In this document: piece by piece, positions 32,999 to 42,489 of the stretch
Layout of the letters: each line of letters begins with the position of its first letter
Position numbering within the stretch: the stretch's first letter is position 1
Program-made: the position numbers and the translations under genes
The notes under the pieces: generated by a model
What the model was told of the DNA's origin: nothing
The model's database searches: none
Seen by the model: the letters and a program-made list of their open reading frames with translations, nothing else
Origin: JAEZVV01 sp036652035
Lineage (GTDB): Bacteria; Pseudomonadota; Gammaproteobacteria; Burkholderiales; Burkholderiaceae_F
Reading direction: 5' to 3'
Length of the DNA stretch: 64,000 nucleotides
Assembly: GCA_036652035.1 (NCBI GenBank)
Contig: JAVVWR010000002.1
Span: forward strand, 1 to 64,000

Positions 32999-33826
32999 AT
33001 GGGCATCGAAGCCAGCGTCAATCCCGCCGCCGTTTCCCCGGAATCCCCGCCCCGACTGCCACAGGTCCACCCTGTCGGACTGGCCGCCCCCTTGCGCTGG
33101 TTGGCCGCCGGCGCCCGCGACTTTGCCGCCACCCACTTCGCCGGCGCCTTCTACGGCGCTGTTTTCGCCGCGATGGGGCTGACGGTCCTTCTGATCTATC
33201 GCTGGCAGTGGCAATGGGCCTGGAGCCTGATCGCCGGCTTTTTCCTGATCGGGCCTTTCGTTTGCAGCGGTCTTTACTGGCTATCGCGGGCCCGCGAGCG
33301 TGGCGAGACCACCCGCCTCGCCGATTCGCTCACCTGCTGGCGGGTCAACCCCGCCAACATCGGCTGGATCGCCTCGATCCTTGCCTTTGTCTTCATCATC
33401 TGGGGCCGGGTCTCGGCGGTGTTCTTCGCGCTGATCTCGACCCACGACTTCCCTACCCTCGACGGACTGCTGGGGCAGGTCTTTAGTCTGGCCAACTGGC
33501 CTTACCTGCTGGTTTGGAGTGTCGTGACCGGGTTCTTCGGCCTGCTGGCAATCGCCGTCGGTGCGATCTCTCTGCCGATGCTGCTCGACCGCAAGGTCGA
33601 CACCATCTACGCGCTGATCGTCAATGTGCGCGCCGTGCTCGCCAACCCCGCACCGATGCTGCTGTGGGCCTTGATCGTGGTGGTGTTGATCGGCCCCAGC
33701 CTGGCCTTTGGCATGGTGGGGCTCTTGGTGACGGCACCGCTGGTGGGACACGGCACTTGGCATGCGTACCGCGAACTGGTGGGAGACGCACCCCCCGACT
33801 CGCCGGGCGAGGTGGCCCAGGCCTAA
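32999..33826 (+). CDS. DUF2189 membrane protein
   Basis: A 275-residue inner-membrane protein with about six hydrophobic segments. The first begins near residue 48 and the last ends near 255. The pattern fits DUF2189 (predicted integral membrane proteins of proteobacteria): LRWLAAGARDF near the start, FLIGPFVCSGLYWLSR (about 80-95) and a closing GHGTWHAYRELV. I know of no established function. It is divergent from ppa with 190 bases between starts and is followed by a hairpin at 33832-33853. Confidence 0.8.
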   Translation: MGIEASVNPAAVSPESPPRLPQVHPVGLAAPLRWLAAGARDFAATHFAGAFYGAVFAAMGLTVLLIYRWQWQWAWSLIAGFFLIGPFVCSGLYWLSRARERGETTRLADSLTCWRVNPANIGWIASILAFVFIIWGRVSAVFFALISTHDFPTLDGLLGQVFSLANWPYLLVWSVVTGFFGLLAIAVGAISLPMLLDRKVDTIYALIVNVRAVLANPAPMLLWALIVVVLIGPSLAFGMVGLLVTAPLVGHGTWHAYRELVGDAPPDSPGEVAQA

Positions 33827-33831
33827 GACCG

Positions 33832-33853
33832 GGGCCGGACGCCAGTCCGGCCC
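33832..33853 (+). terminator. hairpin after the DUF2189 gene
   Basis: GGGCCGGAC, loop GCCA and GTCCGGCCC form a perfect 9-bp stem five bases after the stop. The T content downstream is low, so it is a weak intrinsic terminator or acts with Rho. Confidence 0.6.
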
Positions 33854-33919
33854 TCGTTCATTGGACCGACGAACACGCAATCGCGGTCGGGCCACAAACC
33901 GAAAACCTGAGGCCGCAGA

Positions 33920-35188
33920 TCAGAGCAGCGGTTCACGCCGGGCAACACGGCCCGGGTTGGAACTGGCAGCGGCATCCGCCAAACCATCGGCAAATCCCAG
34001 CGCCGCCTGGCGGTAATGCTCGGCGGCTTCGCTCGCCTCTCCGGTGGTTTCAGCCAGCCGGGCCAGCGCGATCTGCGTGGCGGGATGAGCCTGGCTGCGC
34101 AGGCTGTCTTCAAGATAGGTGCGAGCCTTACCCCAAAGTTGATCGCGCAGGCACAGAAGACCGGCCGTGCGCAGCAGGGCAGCGTGAGCGGCGACGTCGC
34201 GCGGCGGCTGCGCCAACCATTTTTCGACTCGTTCGATCTGTTCGCGCGGGGGAAAAACCTGCGCGCGGGCGTACTCGCCGAGCAAGCGCGGCGTCGTGAT
34301 GTCGTCCCAATCAGCGCTGGGCGTTCCCAGCGCCGCTTCGATCGCCGCCGCGGCCTGTCGTCCACGCCCAGCAACGTTGAGCAGACGCGCCGCTTCGAGC
34401 GTGAGACCGGGCGAACGACGCTCGGCCGCCGGAATCGCCAACCAAGTCTTATCAAGCTCGGCCGCATCAAACCGCCGTTGCTGCAGCAATTCGCGGTAAC
34501 AGGTCTGCTTGATCCGCCGCGCCACCACGGGATGGAGCGCGGCGCGCTTTTCGAGTGCACGTACCAGCTTGAGGGCCTCGGCCCAGCGCCCCGCCTGCAA
34601 ATTGGCGTTCATCGCGATCCGGGTCGCGTGCAGATACCGACCGCCCGAGGACTGGAGCTTGTCGATCGCTTCGAGCGCATCTTCATTGCGACGCTGCTCG
34701 GTAAAAAGCTCGGCACGCGTGAGCAAAAGCGCGGCTTGCATCTCGGGATCCTGGCCGGCGCGGGCGAGCCAGTCGTCGCGTCGCTCGTATTCCTGCATCC
34801 GGTGCGCAGCGCGAGCGGCAAGCAGCGCCGCGATGCCCGCCATCTGCGGCGCCGAGCGCGCCGTGCGGGCGGCGCGTTCGGCGCGGGCGAAGCGACCTTC
34901 GAGCAATAAGCGGACGGCCTCGCGCAAGGCGCGCGCCGCGCCAATCTCTTCACGCCGCGAGTGATAAAGCCGGACCCGCTCGGGGAACTCGGCCAGCACC
35001 TGGCTCCAGCGCGCGAGCAACCACACCGACACCAGCAGCGCGGCGAGCAAAACCAGAAACAGGTTGAAAGACAGATCGAGCCGCCAGGGCGGCAGCAGGA
35101 AAGCGACGTTGCCCGGGCGAGTCTCGAACAGCATCGCCGCCGCGCCAGCGCCGAGCGCGAGCAACAGTAACCAGAAGATCGAGCGCAT
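33920..35188 (-). CDS. hemY: HemY-like inner-membrane TPR protein
   Basis: A 422-residue protein with two N-terminal membrane helices (about 1-20 and 38-60), the conserved WRLDLSFNLFL between them, and a long helical TPR-type periplasmic or cytoplasmic part. It belongs to the HemY family named for its place in the hem operon. It is distinct from the protoporphyrinogen oxidase HemY of Gram-positives; its molecular role is not settled. The gene is the last of hemC-hemD-hemX-hemY and starts three bases after the hemX stop. Confidence 0.88.
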   Translation of the reverse strand: MRSIFWLLLLALGAGAAAMLFETRPGNVAFLLPPWRLDLSFNLFLVLLAALLVSVWLLARWSQVLAEFPERVRLYHSRREEIGAARALREAVRLLLEGRFARAERAARTARSAPQMAGIAALLAARAAHRMQEYERRDDWLARAGQDPEMQAALLLTRAELFTEQRRNEDALEAIDKLQSSGGRYLHATRIAMNANLQAGRWAEALKLVRALEKRAALHPVVARRIKQTCYRELLQQRRFDAAELDKTWLAIPAAERRSPGLTLEAARLLNVAGRGRQAAAAIEAALGTPSADWDDITTPRLLGEYARAQVFPPREQIERVEKWLAQPPRDVAAHAALLRTAGLLCLRDQLWGKARTYLEDSLRSQAHPATQIALARLAETTGEASEAAEHYRQAALGFADGLADAAASSNPGRVARREPLL

Positions 35189-35191
35189 GGC

Positions 35192-36274
35192 CTAGCGCGC
35201 CGCGCCGCGCAGCTGGCGCGCCGCGCTCAGACTGTCGGAAATGGTCGGCGCATCGACCGAGAGAACGGTCTTGGCAAGCGCGCGCAACTGAGTCTGGCCG
35301 GCGATCACGGCGGGCTGATGAATGTCGAAATACCGCGTGAGCATGGCATCGGCCTCAGCCAGGTCGGCGCGGAAGATGCGGTCATTGCGAGCGAGCAAGG
35401 CCTGGCGAGCGTCAAACAGGCGCAAGCGCAGTTCCTGCCGCACCAGACGCTGCTGGGCCGGGCCGATCAGTAAGGCTTCGGGCGAATTGACTTCGCGGAT
35501 CCGCACCAGATCGCCGAACTCGGCTGCCACCCAGGCACGCGCGCGGGCCCAACCGTCGGCCGCTTCAGCCAGCGGCGCACGCGTCGAGCCGGGTTTGGCG
35601 GGCGCCGCAGGCAGCGGGGCGAGCGCTCGGGCGTCGGCCGCAAGCGGCCACAAATCGACCGCCTGAGCCAAGGTATCGAGCTTGAGAGCCAGGCCGGTCA
35701 CATCAACCGCGGGAGCTGCCTTGAGCCGCTCGATGTCACGCGCCAGAGCGCGGCGCAGCGGAACGAAGCGGGCGTTGTCGACTCGCGCCAGACGCGAATC
35801 GGCAGTCTGCAAAGCCGCCAGCGCAGCGTTGATATTGGCGCCGAGTTGCAGCTCCTGGGCCGCCATGCTCACCAGCCGATCAACTTCGATCACCGCGGCG
35901 TCATCGCGGCCACGCGACAACTCGGTGTAGAGCTCTTCCAAGGTTTCGCGCTGACCTTGTTCCTCGGCCAGCTGCGATTCAAGCTCGCCCACTTTCTGAG
36001 TCGCAGCCCGCGCCTCGGCTTCGGCGCGAACCGCCGCATCCTGGCTTAGGGTCACACGCCGCTCAAGATCGGCGATGCGACGGCCAGCCTCGTCCTTGAA
36101 GCGCGACAGGCTGACATGTGCCCACACCGTGACCACGGCCAGAATGACCACGCCAATCAGCCAGTAACGCTGGGCAGAGTCATGGTGGCGCGGTGGCGGC
36201 ACGGCCACGCGCTCGGCCTCCTCCGGGAGAGGCGAAGGCGGCGACTGGGGATTGGGGGTCGAAGGCTCGCTCAT
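35192..36274 (-). CDS. hemX: HemX-like membrane protein
   Basis: A 360-residue protein with a Pro-rich cytoplasmic N-terminus (about 1-30), one membrane helix (about 34-53), a coiled coil rich in Glu/Gln/Arg (about 55-115) and a helical domain containing VDRLVSMAAQELQLGANINAALAALQTAD (split over about 126-155). This is the HemX family (distinct from Bacillus HemX), often called uroporphyrinogen-III C-methyltransferase by mistake; no methyltransferase motif is present. It lies between hemD and hemY, 22 bases after the hemD stop. Confidence 0.88.
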   Translation of the reverse strand: MSEPSTPNPQSPPSPLPEEAERVAVPPPRHHDSAQRYWLIGVVILAVVTVWAHVSLSRFKDEAGRRIADLERRVTLSQDAAVRAEAEARAATQKVGELESQLAEEQGQRETLEELYTELSRGRDDAAVIEVDRLVSMAAQELQLGANINAALAALQTADSRLARVDNARFVPLRRALARDIERLKAAPAVDVTGLALKLDTLAQAVDLWPLAADARALAPLPAAPAKPGSTRAPLAEAADGWARARAWVAAEFGDLVRIREVNSPEALLIGPAQQRLVRQELRLRLFDARQALLARNDRIFRADLAEADAMLTRYFDIHQPAVIAGQTQLRALAKTVLSVDAPTISDSLSAARQLRGAAR

Positions 36275-36296
36275 GGAAATGACGTTTCTGGCGCCA

Positions 36297-37076
36297 TCAG
36301 AGCGCGGCAGATGAATGGGATTCTAACTGGGCAAGCATGGAGTCATCGTCGGCGGCCACCAGTTCGACTTCGGCAAAGCCCGCTTCAAGCAGACGCTGGC
36401 GAATCCGCGCATGAATCGCCAGCACACGACCCGCCTGCGCCCAGGCCAGAGCACCGGGCACGGATTGCAAACTGGCGACCAGGCCCTCGACTGCTTCGCT
36501 GCTGGTGACAATCAGCTGTGGCGGCGCGCCCGCAAGTCGGGTGACAAGCTGCTCCCGATCGCTCTCGCCCAGCGTCAAAAGCAGGCGGCGATACACCGCC
36601 AGGCGCTCGAACTCGATACCGGCGGCAACGAGCTGCGCGGCCAGCCACTCCCGCCCCTGCTCGGCGCGGGCGATCAGAACCCGGCGCGGCAAGCCGCGCG
36701 CGAGCAACTGCTGCCACAAGGCTTCGGAACCGGACTCGGTGGCATCGGCGCACGGCGCGACCACCTCGACTCCGGCGCCAAACGTCGCTCGCGCCGCCGC
36801 GGCCGTCCCCGCGCCAACGGCCGCGATGGCGACTCCCGCCGGCCAGTGCGGCTGCAAGGCCGCGACGGCCGCCACGGCCGCCGGGCTCACCAGGATCACA
36901 AGGTCGAAATCGGTCAGGGTGGCCAGCCGTCGGCGTACGGCGTCGACATCGGCAGCTGGCGCGATCTCGAACGCGGGCCACCACCAGACCTCATGGCCGG
37001 CCTTGGCGAGCCGGGCCACGAGTCGACGTCCGGCCTCGGCCGGGCGAGTGACGATGACCGGCACGCGCGGCTTCAA
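36297..37076 (-). CDS. hemD: uroporphyrinogen-III synthase
   Basis: Cyclises hydroxymethylbilane to uroporphyrinogen III in haem and sirohaem synthesis. The 259-residue protein has the two-lobed HemD architecture: VIVTRPAEAGRRLVARLAKAGHEVWWWP (in about 6-35), VSPAAVAAV (about 62-70), and the C-terminal VTSSEAVEGL (about 190-199), the best conserved block of this divergent family. The start is TTG 37076, which overlaps the hemC stop (TTGA), consistent with coupled translation. Confidence 0.92.
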   Translation of the reverse strand: MKPRVPVIVTRPAEAGRRLVARLAKAGHEVWWWPAFEIAPAADVDAVRRRLATLTDFDLVILVSPAAVAAVAALQPHWPAGVAIAAVGAGTAAAARATFGAGVEVVAPCADATESGSEALWQQLLARGLPRRVLIARAEQGREWLAAQLVAAGIEFERLAVYRRLLLTLGESDREQLVTRLAGAPPQLIVTSSEAVEGLVASLQSVPGALAWAQAGRVLAIHARIRQRLLEAGFAEVELVAADDDSMLAQLESHSSAAL

Positions 37077-37999
37077 ACCAGGGCGGCGAGGAGCTGCGGC
37101 GCGCCCAGATCGTTGAGTCGGGCCACGGCTTGAGCGGCGAGCGTCTCAGGATCGTCCCAGGCGCCACGCACGTCGGTCTCGACGAACGCGCCGGTCTGAT
37201 GGTTGCCAACCAGAGCGCGCAGCCACATCACGCCGCCCTCGATCTCCGCGTAAGCGGCGAGCGGAACCTGGCACGAACCACCGAGAGCGCGCGAGACGGC
37301 TCGCTCGGCCGCGGTGCAGGCGCGGGTGTGCGGATCGTTCAAGACGGAAACGAAGGCGAGCATGTCGGGGTCGCCCGCGCGCACCTCGATGCCAAGCGCG
37401 CCCTGACCGGGCGAGGGCAGCGACACGGTGCTCGGAATCACCTGCCGAATGCGCTCGGCCAGACCGAGACGCTTCAAACCGGCCGCGGCCATCACCAGAG
37501 CGTCGAAATCGCCACGGTCGAGTTTGGCAAGACGGGTGCCAACGTTGCCGCGAATCGACTCGATCGTCAGGTGCGGATAGCGCGCCCGGATCATCAACTC
37601 ACGACGCAGACTGGCCGTGCCGACCTTGGCGCCCGCGGGCATCTCGTCGAGGCTGGCGTACTTCGAGCTGACAAAAGCATCGCGCGGATCCTCTCTCAGC
37701 ATGACGGCACCGAGTTCAAACTCGGTGGGCAGCGTCATCGGCACGTCCTTGAGCGAATGCACCGCCATGTCGGCACGGCGCTCCAGCATGGCGACTTCGA
37801 GTTCCTTGACGAAGAGGCCCTTGCCACCCACCTTCGACAGCGTGCGATCGAGGATCTGGTCGCCGCGGGTCGTCATGCCCAGCAGTTCGACCGAAGTATC
37901 GGCGTAACGGGCCGACAACACGTCACGGACGTATTCAGCCTGCCACAGCGCGAGCGGGCTCTCGCGCGTTGCAATCACACAGCGTGAGGGCACAGCCAT
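37073..37999 (-). CDS. hemC: hydroxymethylbilane synthase (porphobilinogen deaminase)
   Basis: Joins four porphobilinogen units into hydroxymethylbilane. The 308 residues show the substrate-binding ATRESPLALWQ (about 9-19), KDVPMTLP (about 83-90), the arginine-rich RRELMIRARYPHL (about 131-143) and the cofactor-cysteine segment VSRALGGSCQVPLAAYAE (about 235-252), where the Cys binds dipyrromethane. ATG 37999 has AAGAGAG upstream. It is divergent from ppc with 95 bases between starts. Confidence 0.96.
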   Translation of the reverse strand: MAVPSRCVIATRESPLALWQAEYVRDVLSARYADTSVELLGMTTRGDQILDRTLSKVGGKGLFVKELEVAMLERRADMAVHSLKDVPMTLPTEFELGAVMLREDPRDAFVSSKYASLDEMPAGAKVGTASLRRELMIRARYPHLTIESIRGNVGTRLAKLDRGDFDALVMAAAGLKRLGLAERIRQVIPSTVSLPSPGQGALGIEVRAGDPDMLAFVSVLNDPHTRACTAAERAVSRALGGSCQVPLAAYAEIEGGVMWLRALVGNHQTGAFVETDVRGAWDDPETLAAQAVARLNDLGAPQLLAALV

Positions 38000-38094
38000 G
38001 GCAACTCTCTTGGGGAAAATGAGGGTGAAAAACGCGCTGGCAGTCTAGCATCGGCCCTGCTTACTCCTTGCTTACGCTGACGCAGGCTTTCCCC

Positions 38095-40800
38095 ATGAGT
38101 TCCCCCAACACTCCCCTCTTGCGCGAGGACATTCGTCTGCTGGGACGTCTGCTCGGCGCCACGCTCAAGACCCACGAAGGCGACGATTTATTTGCCACGG
38201 TGGAAGCGATCCGCCAGGCCTCGACCACCCTGGCTCACGGCGACGCTGACCCGGCCATCGCGCACCGGCTCGACGCCCGCTTGAAGAAGCTCTCGAGCGA
38301 CCAGACGATCGCGGTGGTGCGCGCCTTCAGTTATTTCTCTCTTCTGGCCAACATCGCCGAAGACGGCCAGCTGATTCGCGCCCAGAGCGCGGGCGTAGGG
38401 CCGCTCACACGGGTGCTGGCCCAACAGCCGGGCGCCAAGATCCGCGACTTGCTGCAAAGCGCCTGTCTGATGCCGGTGCTCACCGCTCACCCAACCGAGG
38501 TGCGGCGCAAGAGCATTCTCGATGCCGAACGAGACATCGCCCGCCTGCTCGAAGCGCGCGAGCGCGAGCCCGAGCGCCGCACCGAGATCGACGAGGCGTT
38601 GCTCGCCACCATCGAGACCCTGTGGGCCACTCGCATGTTGCGACCGGCCAAGCTGACTGTCGCCGACGAAATCGAAAACGCGCTGGCCTACTGGCGCTCG
38701 ACCTTTCTTACCGAACTGCCTGCGCTCCACACCCGGCTCGCCGCCGAACTAGCGGCCGGCGAGGCCATGCCAAGCTTTATGCGCCTGGGCAGCTGGATCG
38801 GCGGCGACCGCGACGGCCACCCGCACGTCAACGCCGACACCATGCGCGCCGCGCTGACGGCACAAGCGAGCACGGTGTTCGAGCATTACGCCAACTCGGT
38901 TCATGCGCTGGGGGCCGAGCTTTCGCTCTCGCAACTGCTCGCTCCGGTCTCCCCGGCGCTGCTGGCCTTGGCCGACGCCAGCCCCGACCACTCGCCGCAA
39001 CGCGCCGACGAGCCCTACCGCCGCGCCCTCACCGGCGTCTACGCCCGGCTGATCACCACCGCGCGCCAATTGGGCCTCGCCTTCAACGCCCGCTCGCCCG
39101 TGGGCACGGCCGCGCCCTACGCAGGCAGCGAGGAATTCGCAGCCGACCTCGCGATCGTGGCCGATTCGCTCGCCGCGCACCACGGCCAACGCATTGCCCG
39201 CCTCAAGCTCGCCCCCCTGCAGCGCGCGGTCGATGTCTTCGGTTTTCACGGCGCCACGCTCGACCTGCGCCAGAGTTCGGACATCTTCGAGACCGTGGTG
39301 GCCGAGCTCTTCGCTCGCGCCGAGGTGTGTCAGGACTACGCCGCACTCAACGAAGCCGAGCGAATCGACTTGCTCACCCGCGAGTTGGCTCATTCACGCC
39401 CGCTGGTCTCGGCTCACCTCGATTATTCGGAGCTCACCCGGCGCGAACTGGCCGTGTTCGATGCCGCGCGCCAACTGCGCCAGCGCTTTGGCGAGCGGGC
39501 GATCGACAAGCACATCGTCTCGCACACCGAGGCGCTGTCGGATCTGCTTGAAGTCGCCTTGCTGCAGAAGGAATGCGGCCTGTTCACGGGCGGCGCGCCG
39601 CGCCGCTGCGCGCTGATGGTGGTGCCGCTCTTTGAGACGATTGCCGACCTTGAGCGCGCCCCCGCGATCATGGCGAACCTTTTTGCCGATGCCGCGCTGC
39701 GCGTGCGACTGCTCGCCCCCGAGACCGCCTTGCAAGAAGTGATGCTGGGCTATTCCGACAGCAACAAGGATGGCGGGTTTCTGGCGAGCCACTGGCAGCT
39801 CTACCAAAGCACCCGCGCGCTGGTGAGCCTGACCGACGAGCAAGGCGTTCGCCTGCGGCTCTTTCACGGCCGCGGCGGCTCGGTCGGCCGCGGCGGCGGC
39901 CCGAGCTTCGAGGCGATCCTCGCGCAACCCGCCGGCAGCGTGCGCGGCCAGCTACGACTGACCGAACAAGGCGAGATCATCTCGGCCAAATACGCTGACG
40001 CCCGCATTGGCCGGCACAACCTTGAGCTGCTGGCGGCGGCCTTTATCGAGGCGAGCCTGGCGCCCGCCTCGGACCGCGAGCGCCAGGCCGAGTACGAAGC
40101 CGCGATGGCCGAAATCGCCGCCTGCTCACACGCGGCGTATCGCGACCTGGTCTACGGTACCGAGGGCTTTGCCGACTATTTCTTCTCCGCCACGCCGATC
40201 GCCGAGATCATGGAACTCAACATCGGCAGCCGCCCAGCCTCGCGCAAGCCGACCGGACGGATTGAGGACTTGCGCGCGATTCCCTGGGTCTTTAGTTGGG
40301 GGCAATGCCGCCTGCTGCTGCCGGGCTGGTATGGCGTGGGCAGCGGCATCGAAGCCTGGCTCGCGGCCGCCGGATCGCCCCAGGCCCGGCGCGAGCGGCT
40401 GCAAAAGCTCAAGACCATGGCAAGCGAATGGCCGTTTTTCCGCTCGCTGCTCTCGAACATGGAAATGGTGCTCGCCAAGACCGATCTGGCGATCGGCGCA
40501 CGCTACTCACGGCTGGCACGCGATGCGACTCGCGGCCCGCTGATCTTCGGGCGCATCCGCGCCGAGTGGGAACTGAGCTGCCAACACCTGCTCGTCATCA
40601 CCGGGCAAGGCCGGCTGCTGGAGTCGCAACCGGCGCTGGAACAAGCACTCAAGCACCGACTGCCTTATGTGGACCCGCTCAACTATTTACAGGTCGAGCT
40701 GATCAAGCGTCACCGGGAAGGCCATACCGACGAGCGCATCAAACGCGGCATTCACCTGTCGATCAACGGGATCTCGGCCGGTCTGCGCAACACCGGTTAG
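38095..40800 (+). CDS. ppc: phosphoenolpyruvate carboxylase
   Basis: Carboxylates PEP to oxaloacetate, an anaplerotic step. The 901-residue protein has the catalytic histidine block VLTAHPTEVRRKSI (about 132-145), GSWIGGDRDGHPHVN (about 232-246) and LGYSDSNKDGGF (about 553-564), followed by the PEP-site loop LRLFHGRGGSVGRGGGP (about 585-601). The sequence ends with the invariant NTG. ATG 38095 gives the usual N-terminus. The end is convergent with katA, 74 bases away. Confidence 0.96.
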   Translation: MSSPNTPLLREDIRLLGRLLGATLKTHEGDDLFATVEAIRQASTTLAHGDADPAIAHRLDARLKKLSSDQTIAVVRAFSYFSLLANIAEDGQLIRAQSAGVGPLTRVLAQQPGAKIRDLLQSACLMPVLTAHPTEVRRKSILDAERDIARLLEAREREPERRTEIDEALLATIETLWATRMLRPAKLTVADEIENALAYWRSTFLTELPALHTRLAAELAAGEAMPSFMRLGSWIGGDRDGHPHVNADTMRAALTAQASTVFEHYANSVHALGAELSLSQLLAPVSPALLALADASPDHSPQRADEPYRRALTGVYARLITTARQLGLAFNARSPVGTAAPYAGSEEFAADLAIVADSLAAHHGQRIARLKLAPLQRAVDVFGFHGATLDLRQSSDIFETVVAELFARAEVCQDYAALNEAERIDLLTRELAHSRPLVSAHLDYSELTRRELAVFDAARQLRQRFGERAIDKHIVSHTEALSDLLEVALLQKECGLFTGGAPRRCALMVVPLFETIADLERAPAIMANLFADAALRVRLLAPETALQEVMLGYSDSNKDGGFLASHWQLYQSTRALVSLTDEQGVRLRLFHGRGGSVGRGGGPSFEAILAQPAGSVRGQLRLTEQGEIISAKYADARIGRHNLELLAAAFIEASLAPASDRERQAEYEAAMAEIAACSHAAYRDLVYGTEGFADYFFSATPIAEIMELNIGSRPASRKPTGRIEDLRAIPWVFSWGQCRLLLPGWYGVGSGIEAWLAAAGSPQARRERLQKLKTMASEWPFFRSLLSNMEMVLAKTDLAIGARYSRLARDATRGPLIFGRIRAEWELSCQHLLVITGQGRLLESQPALEQALKHRLPYVDPLNYLQVELIKRHREGHTDERIKRGIHLSINGISAGLRNTG

Positions 40801-40814
40801 ATCGCGCGCAAAGA

Positions 40815-40866
40815 TCAGGGGCAAACAACCGGTATCCGCCCCTGAATCAGCGTCGCGCGCGCGACG
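40815..40866. terminator. inverted repeats between convergent ppc and katA
   Basis: TCAGGGGC (40815-40822) pairs with GCCCCTGA (40838-40845), and CGTCGCGCGCGCGACG (40851-40866) is a perfect palindrome. Both lie in the 74-base gap between convergent genes. No T run is present, so their role as terminators is only likely. Confidence 0.5.
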
Positions 40867-40874
40867 CCGCCGCC

Positions 40875-42323
40875 TTACAGAACCAGTGCCAGCCTCACGC
40901 CAGCACCGTAGGCTGGGTCGACGCGATCGAACAAGGCGAGCTGCCGCTCGACGATCTCGCTCGGCACCCCCGCCATCGCGGCCGCGATATTGCTGCACAG
41001 GCGTTGCCGCTGGCCAGCGTCGAACAAGCGGAAAAGTGCCCGTGGCTGACTGAAGTCGTCATTGCCTTCGCGAGGGTTGTAGCGATCGGCGTCACCGCAG
41101 ATCCGCAGCGGCGGCTCGCGGAATTCAGGCGCTTGCTGCGGCCCCTTGAACGAATTCGGCTCGTAGTAGGCGTTGGCGTTCGGCAAGTTCGGCGTAAACC
41201 GCATCGCCCCGTCCTTGTGATAGTGGTGTACCGGGCAGCGGGGAGCGTTGACCGGTAAGGCCTCGTAATGCGTGCCGATGCGATAGCGGTGAGCGTCGGC
41301 GTAACTGAAGATGCGGGCCTGCAGCATCTTGTCGGGAGAAAACCCGATGCCCGGAATCACGTTACTCGGCGAAAACGCCGCCTGCTCGATCTCGGCGAAG
41401 TAGTTCGTAGCGTTGCGGTTGAGTTCCATCACACCCACTTCGATCAGTGGGTAGTCACCATGCGGCCAAACCTTGGTGAGATCGAAGGGGTTGAACAGCG
41501 TCTTTTCGGCTTCGAGTTCAGGCATCACCTGCACATACATCGTCCAGCGTGGAAAGTCGCCGTGCTCGATCGCTCCGAACAAATCTTCCTGGGTCGACTC
41601 CCGCGTGCGGCCAACGACTTCGGCCGCTTCATCATTGGTCCAGTACCGGTGTCCCTGCTGGGTCTTGAAGTGAAACTTGACCCAGAAGCGCTCGCCCGCG
41701 TCGTTCCAGAAACTGAAGGTATGTGAACCGTAGCCGTTGATGTGGCGAACGTCGGTTGGCAAACCGCGGTCGGAAAAGAGTGTCGTGATCTGATGCAGGC
41801 TCTCGGGCGAGAGACTCCAGAAATCCCACATCGCGGTGGGCGAGCGCAGATTGGTCTGTGGATGACGCTTCTGGGTATGGATGAAATCGGGGAACTTGAG
41901 CGGGTCGCGAATGAAGAAGACCGGCGTGTTGTTGCCAACCAGATCCCAGTTGCCTTCTTCCGTATAGAACTTAAGAGCAAACCCGCGCACGTCGCGCTCA
42001 GCGTCGGCCGCACCCGCCTCGCCGGCCACGGTCGAGAAGCGCGCGAGCAACGGCGTGACCTTGCCCACCTCGCCCAACAGCTTGGCACGGGTGAAGCGGC
42101 TGATGTCATGTGTGATGGTGAGCGTGCCGAAAGCGCCCCAACCCTTGGCGTGAACCACCCGCTCGGGAATTCGCTCGCGATTCTGGTGGGCGAGCTTTTC
42201 GAGCAATTGCCAGTCCTGCATCAGAACCGGACCACGCGCGCCGGCGGTCAGCGAATTCTGGTTGTCGGCCACGGGGCAGCCGGCACTGGTGGTCAGGGTG
42301 GGGATCGGATCTTGCGTTTTCAT
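40875..42323 (-). CDS. katA: monofunctional haem catalase
   Basis: Breaks hydrogen peroxide to water and oxygen. The 482 residues fit the small-subunit catalases (clade 3): catalytic His in RVVHAKGWGAFG (about 58-69), Asn in WDLVGNNTPVFFIRD (about 128-142), and the proximal haem tyrosine in RIFSYADAHRYRIG (about 335-348). No signal peptide, so cytoplasmic. The ribosome-binding site (GAGGA, five bases before ATG 42323) lies in one arm of a perfect 13-bp inverted repeat, described separately. It is divergent in promoter but on the same strand as the algZ-algR pair upstream. Confidence 0.96.
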   Translation of the reverse strand: MKTQDPIPTLTTSAGCPVADNQNSLTAGARGPVLMQDWQLLEKLAHQNRERIPERVVHAKGWGAFGTLTITHDISRFTRAKLLGEVGKVTPLLARFSTVAGEAGAADAERDVRGFALKFYTEEGNWDLVGNNTPVFFIRDPLKFPDFIHTQKRHPQTNLRSPTAMWDFWSLSPESLHQITTLFSDRGLPTDVRHINGYGSHTFSFWNDAGERFWVKFHFKTQQGHRYWTNDEAAEVVGRTRESTQEDLFGAIEHGDFPRWTMYVQVMPELEAEKTLFNPFDLTKVWPHGDYPLIEVGVMELNRNATNYFAEIEQAAFSPSNVIPGIGFSPDKMLQARIFSYADAHRYRIGTHYEALPVNAPRCPVHHYHKDGAMRFTPNLPNANAYYEPNSFKGPQQAPEFREPPLRICGDADRYNPREGNDDFSQPRALFRLFDAGQRQRLCSNIAAAMAGVPSEIVERQLALFDRVDPAYGAGVRLALVL

Positions 42324-42324
42324 G

Positions 42325-42376
42325 ACAGTCCTCTTCAGTGGCGGGACGGCAACTCGTGCCGCATGAAGAGGACTGT
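42325..42376 (-). promoter_or_regulatory. 13-bp inverted repeat enclosing the katA ribosome-binding site
   Basis: ACAGTCCTCTTCA at 42325-42337 is the exact reverse complement of 42364-42376, with 26 bases between. In a katA transcript starting upstream of 42376, the downstream arm holds the ribosome-binding GAGGA and ends one base before the AUG. The hairpin would therefore hide the ribosome site. If transcription starts inside the repeat, it could instead be a DNA operator. Confidence 0.6.
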
Positions 42377-42489
42377 AAGAACAGCCCGATTTTCAATCCA
42401 ATACTGCTTGTCTCTGACCCCGATGGGCTGCGTTTATGAGACTCCGAACACTGCCGTCAACCCGGCGCAATGACGGGATCCAAGCGCGC

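Noticed and set aside
35192..36274. Uroporphyrinogen-III methyltransferase
   Set aside because: HemX is often named this way, but no SAM-binding motif is present; one helix plus coiled coil fits HemX.
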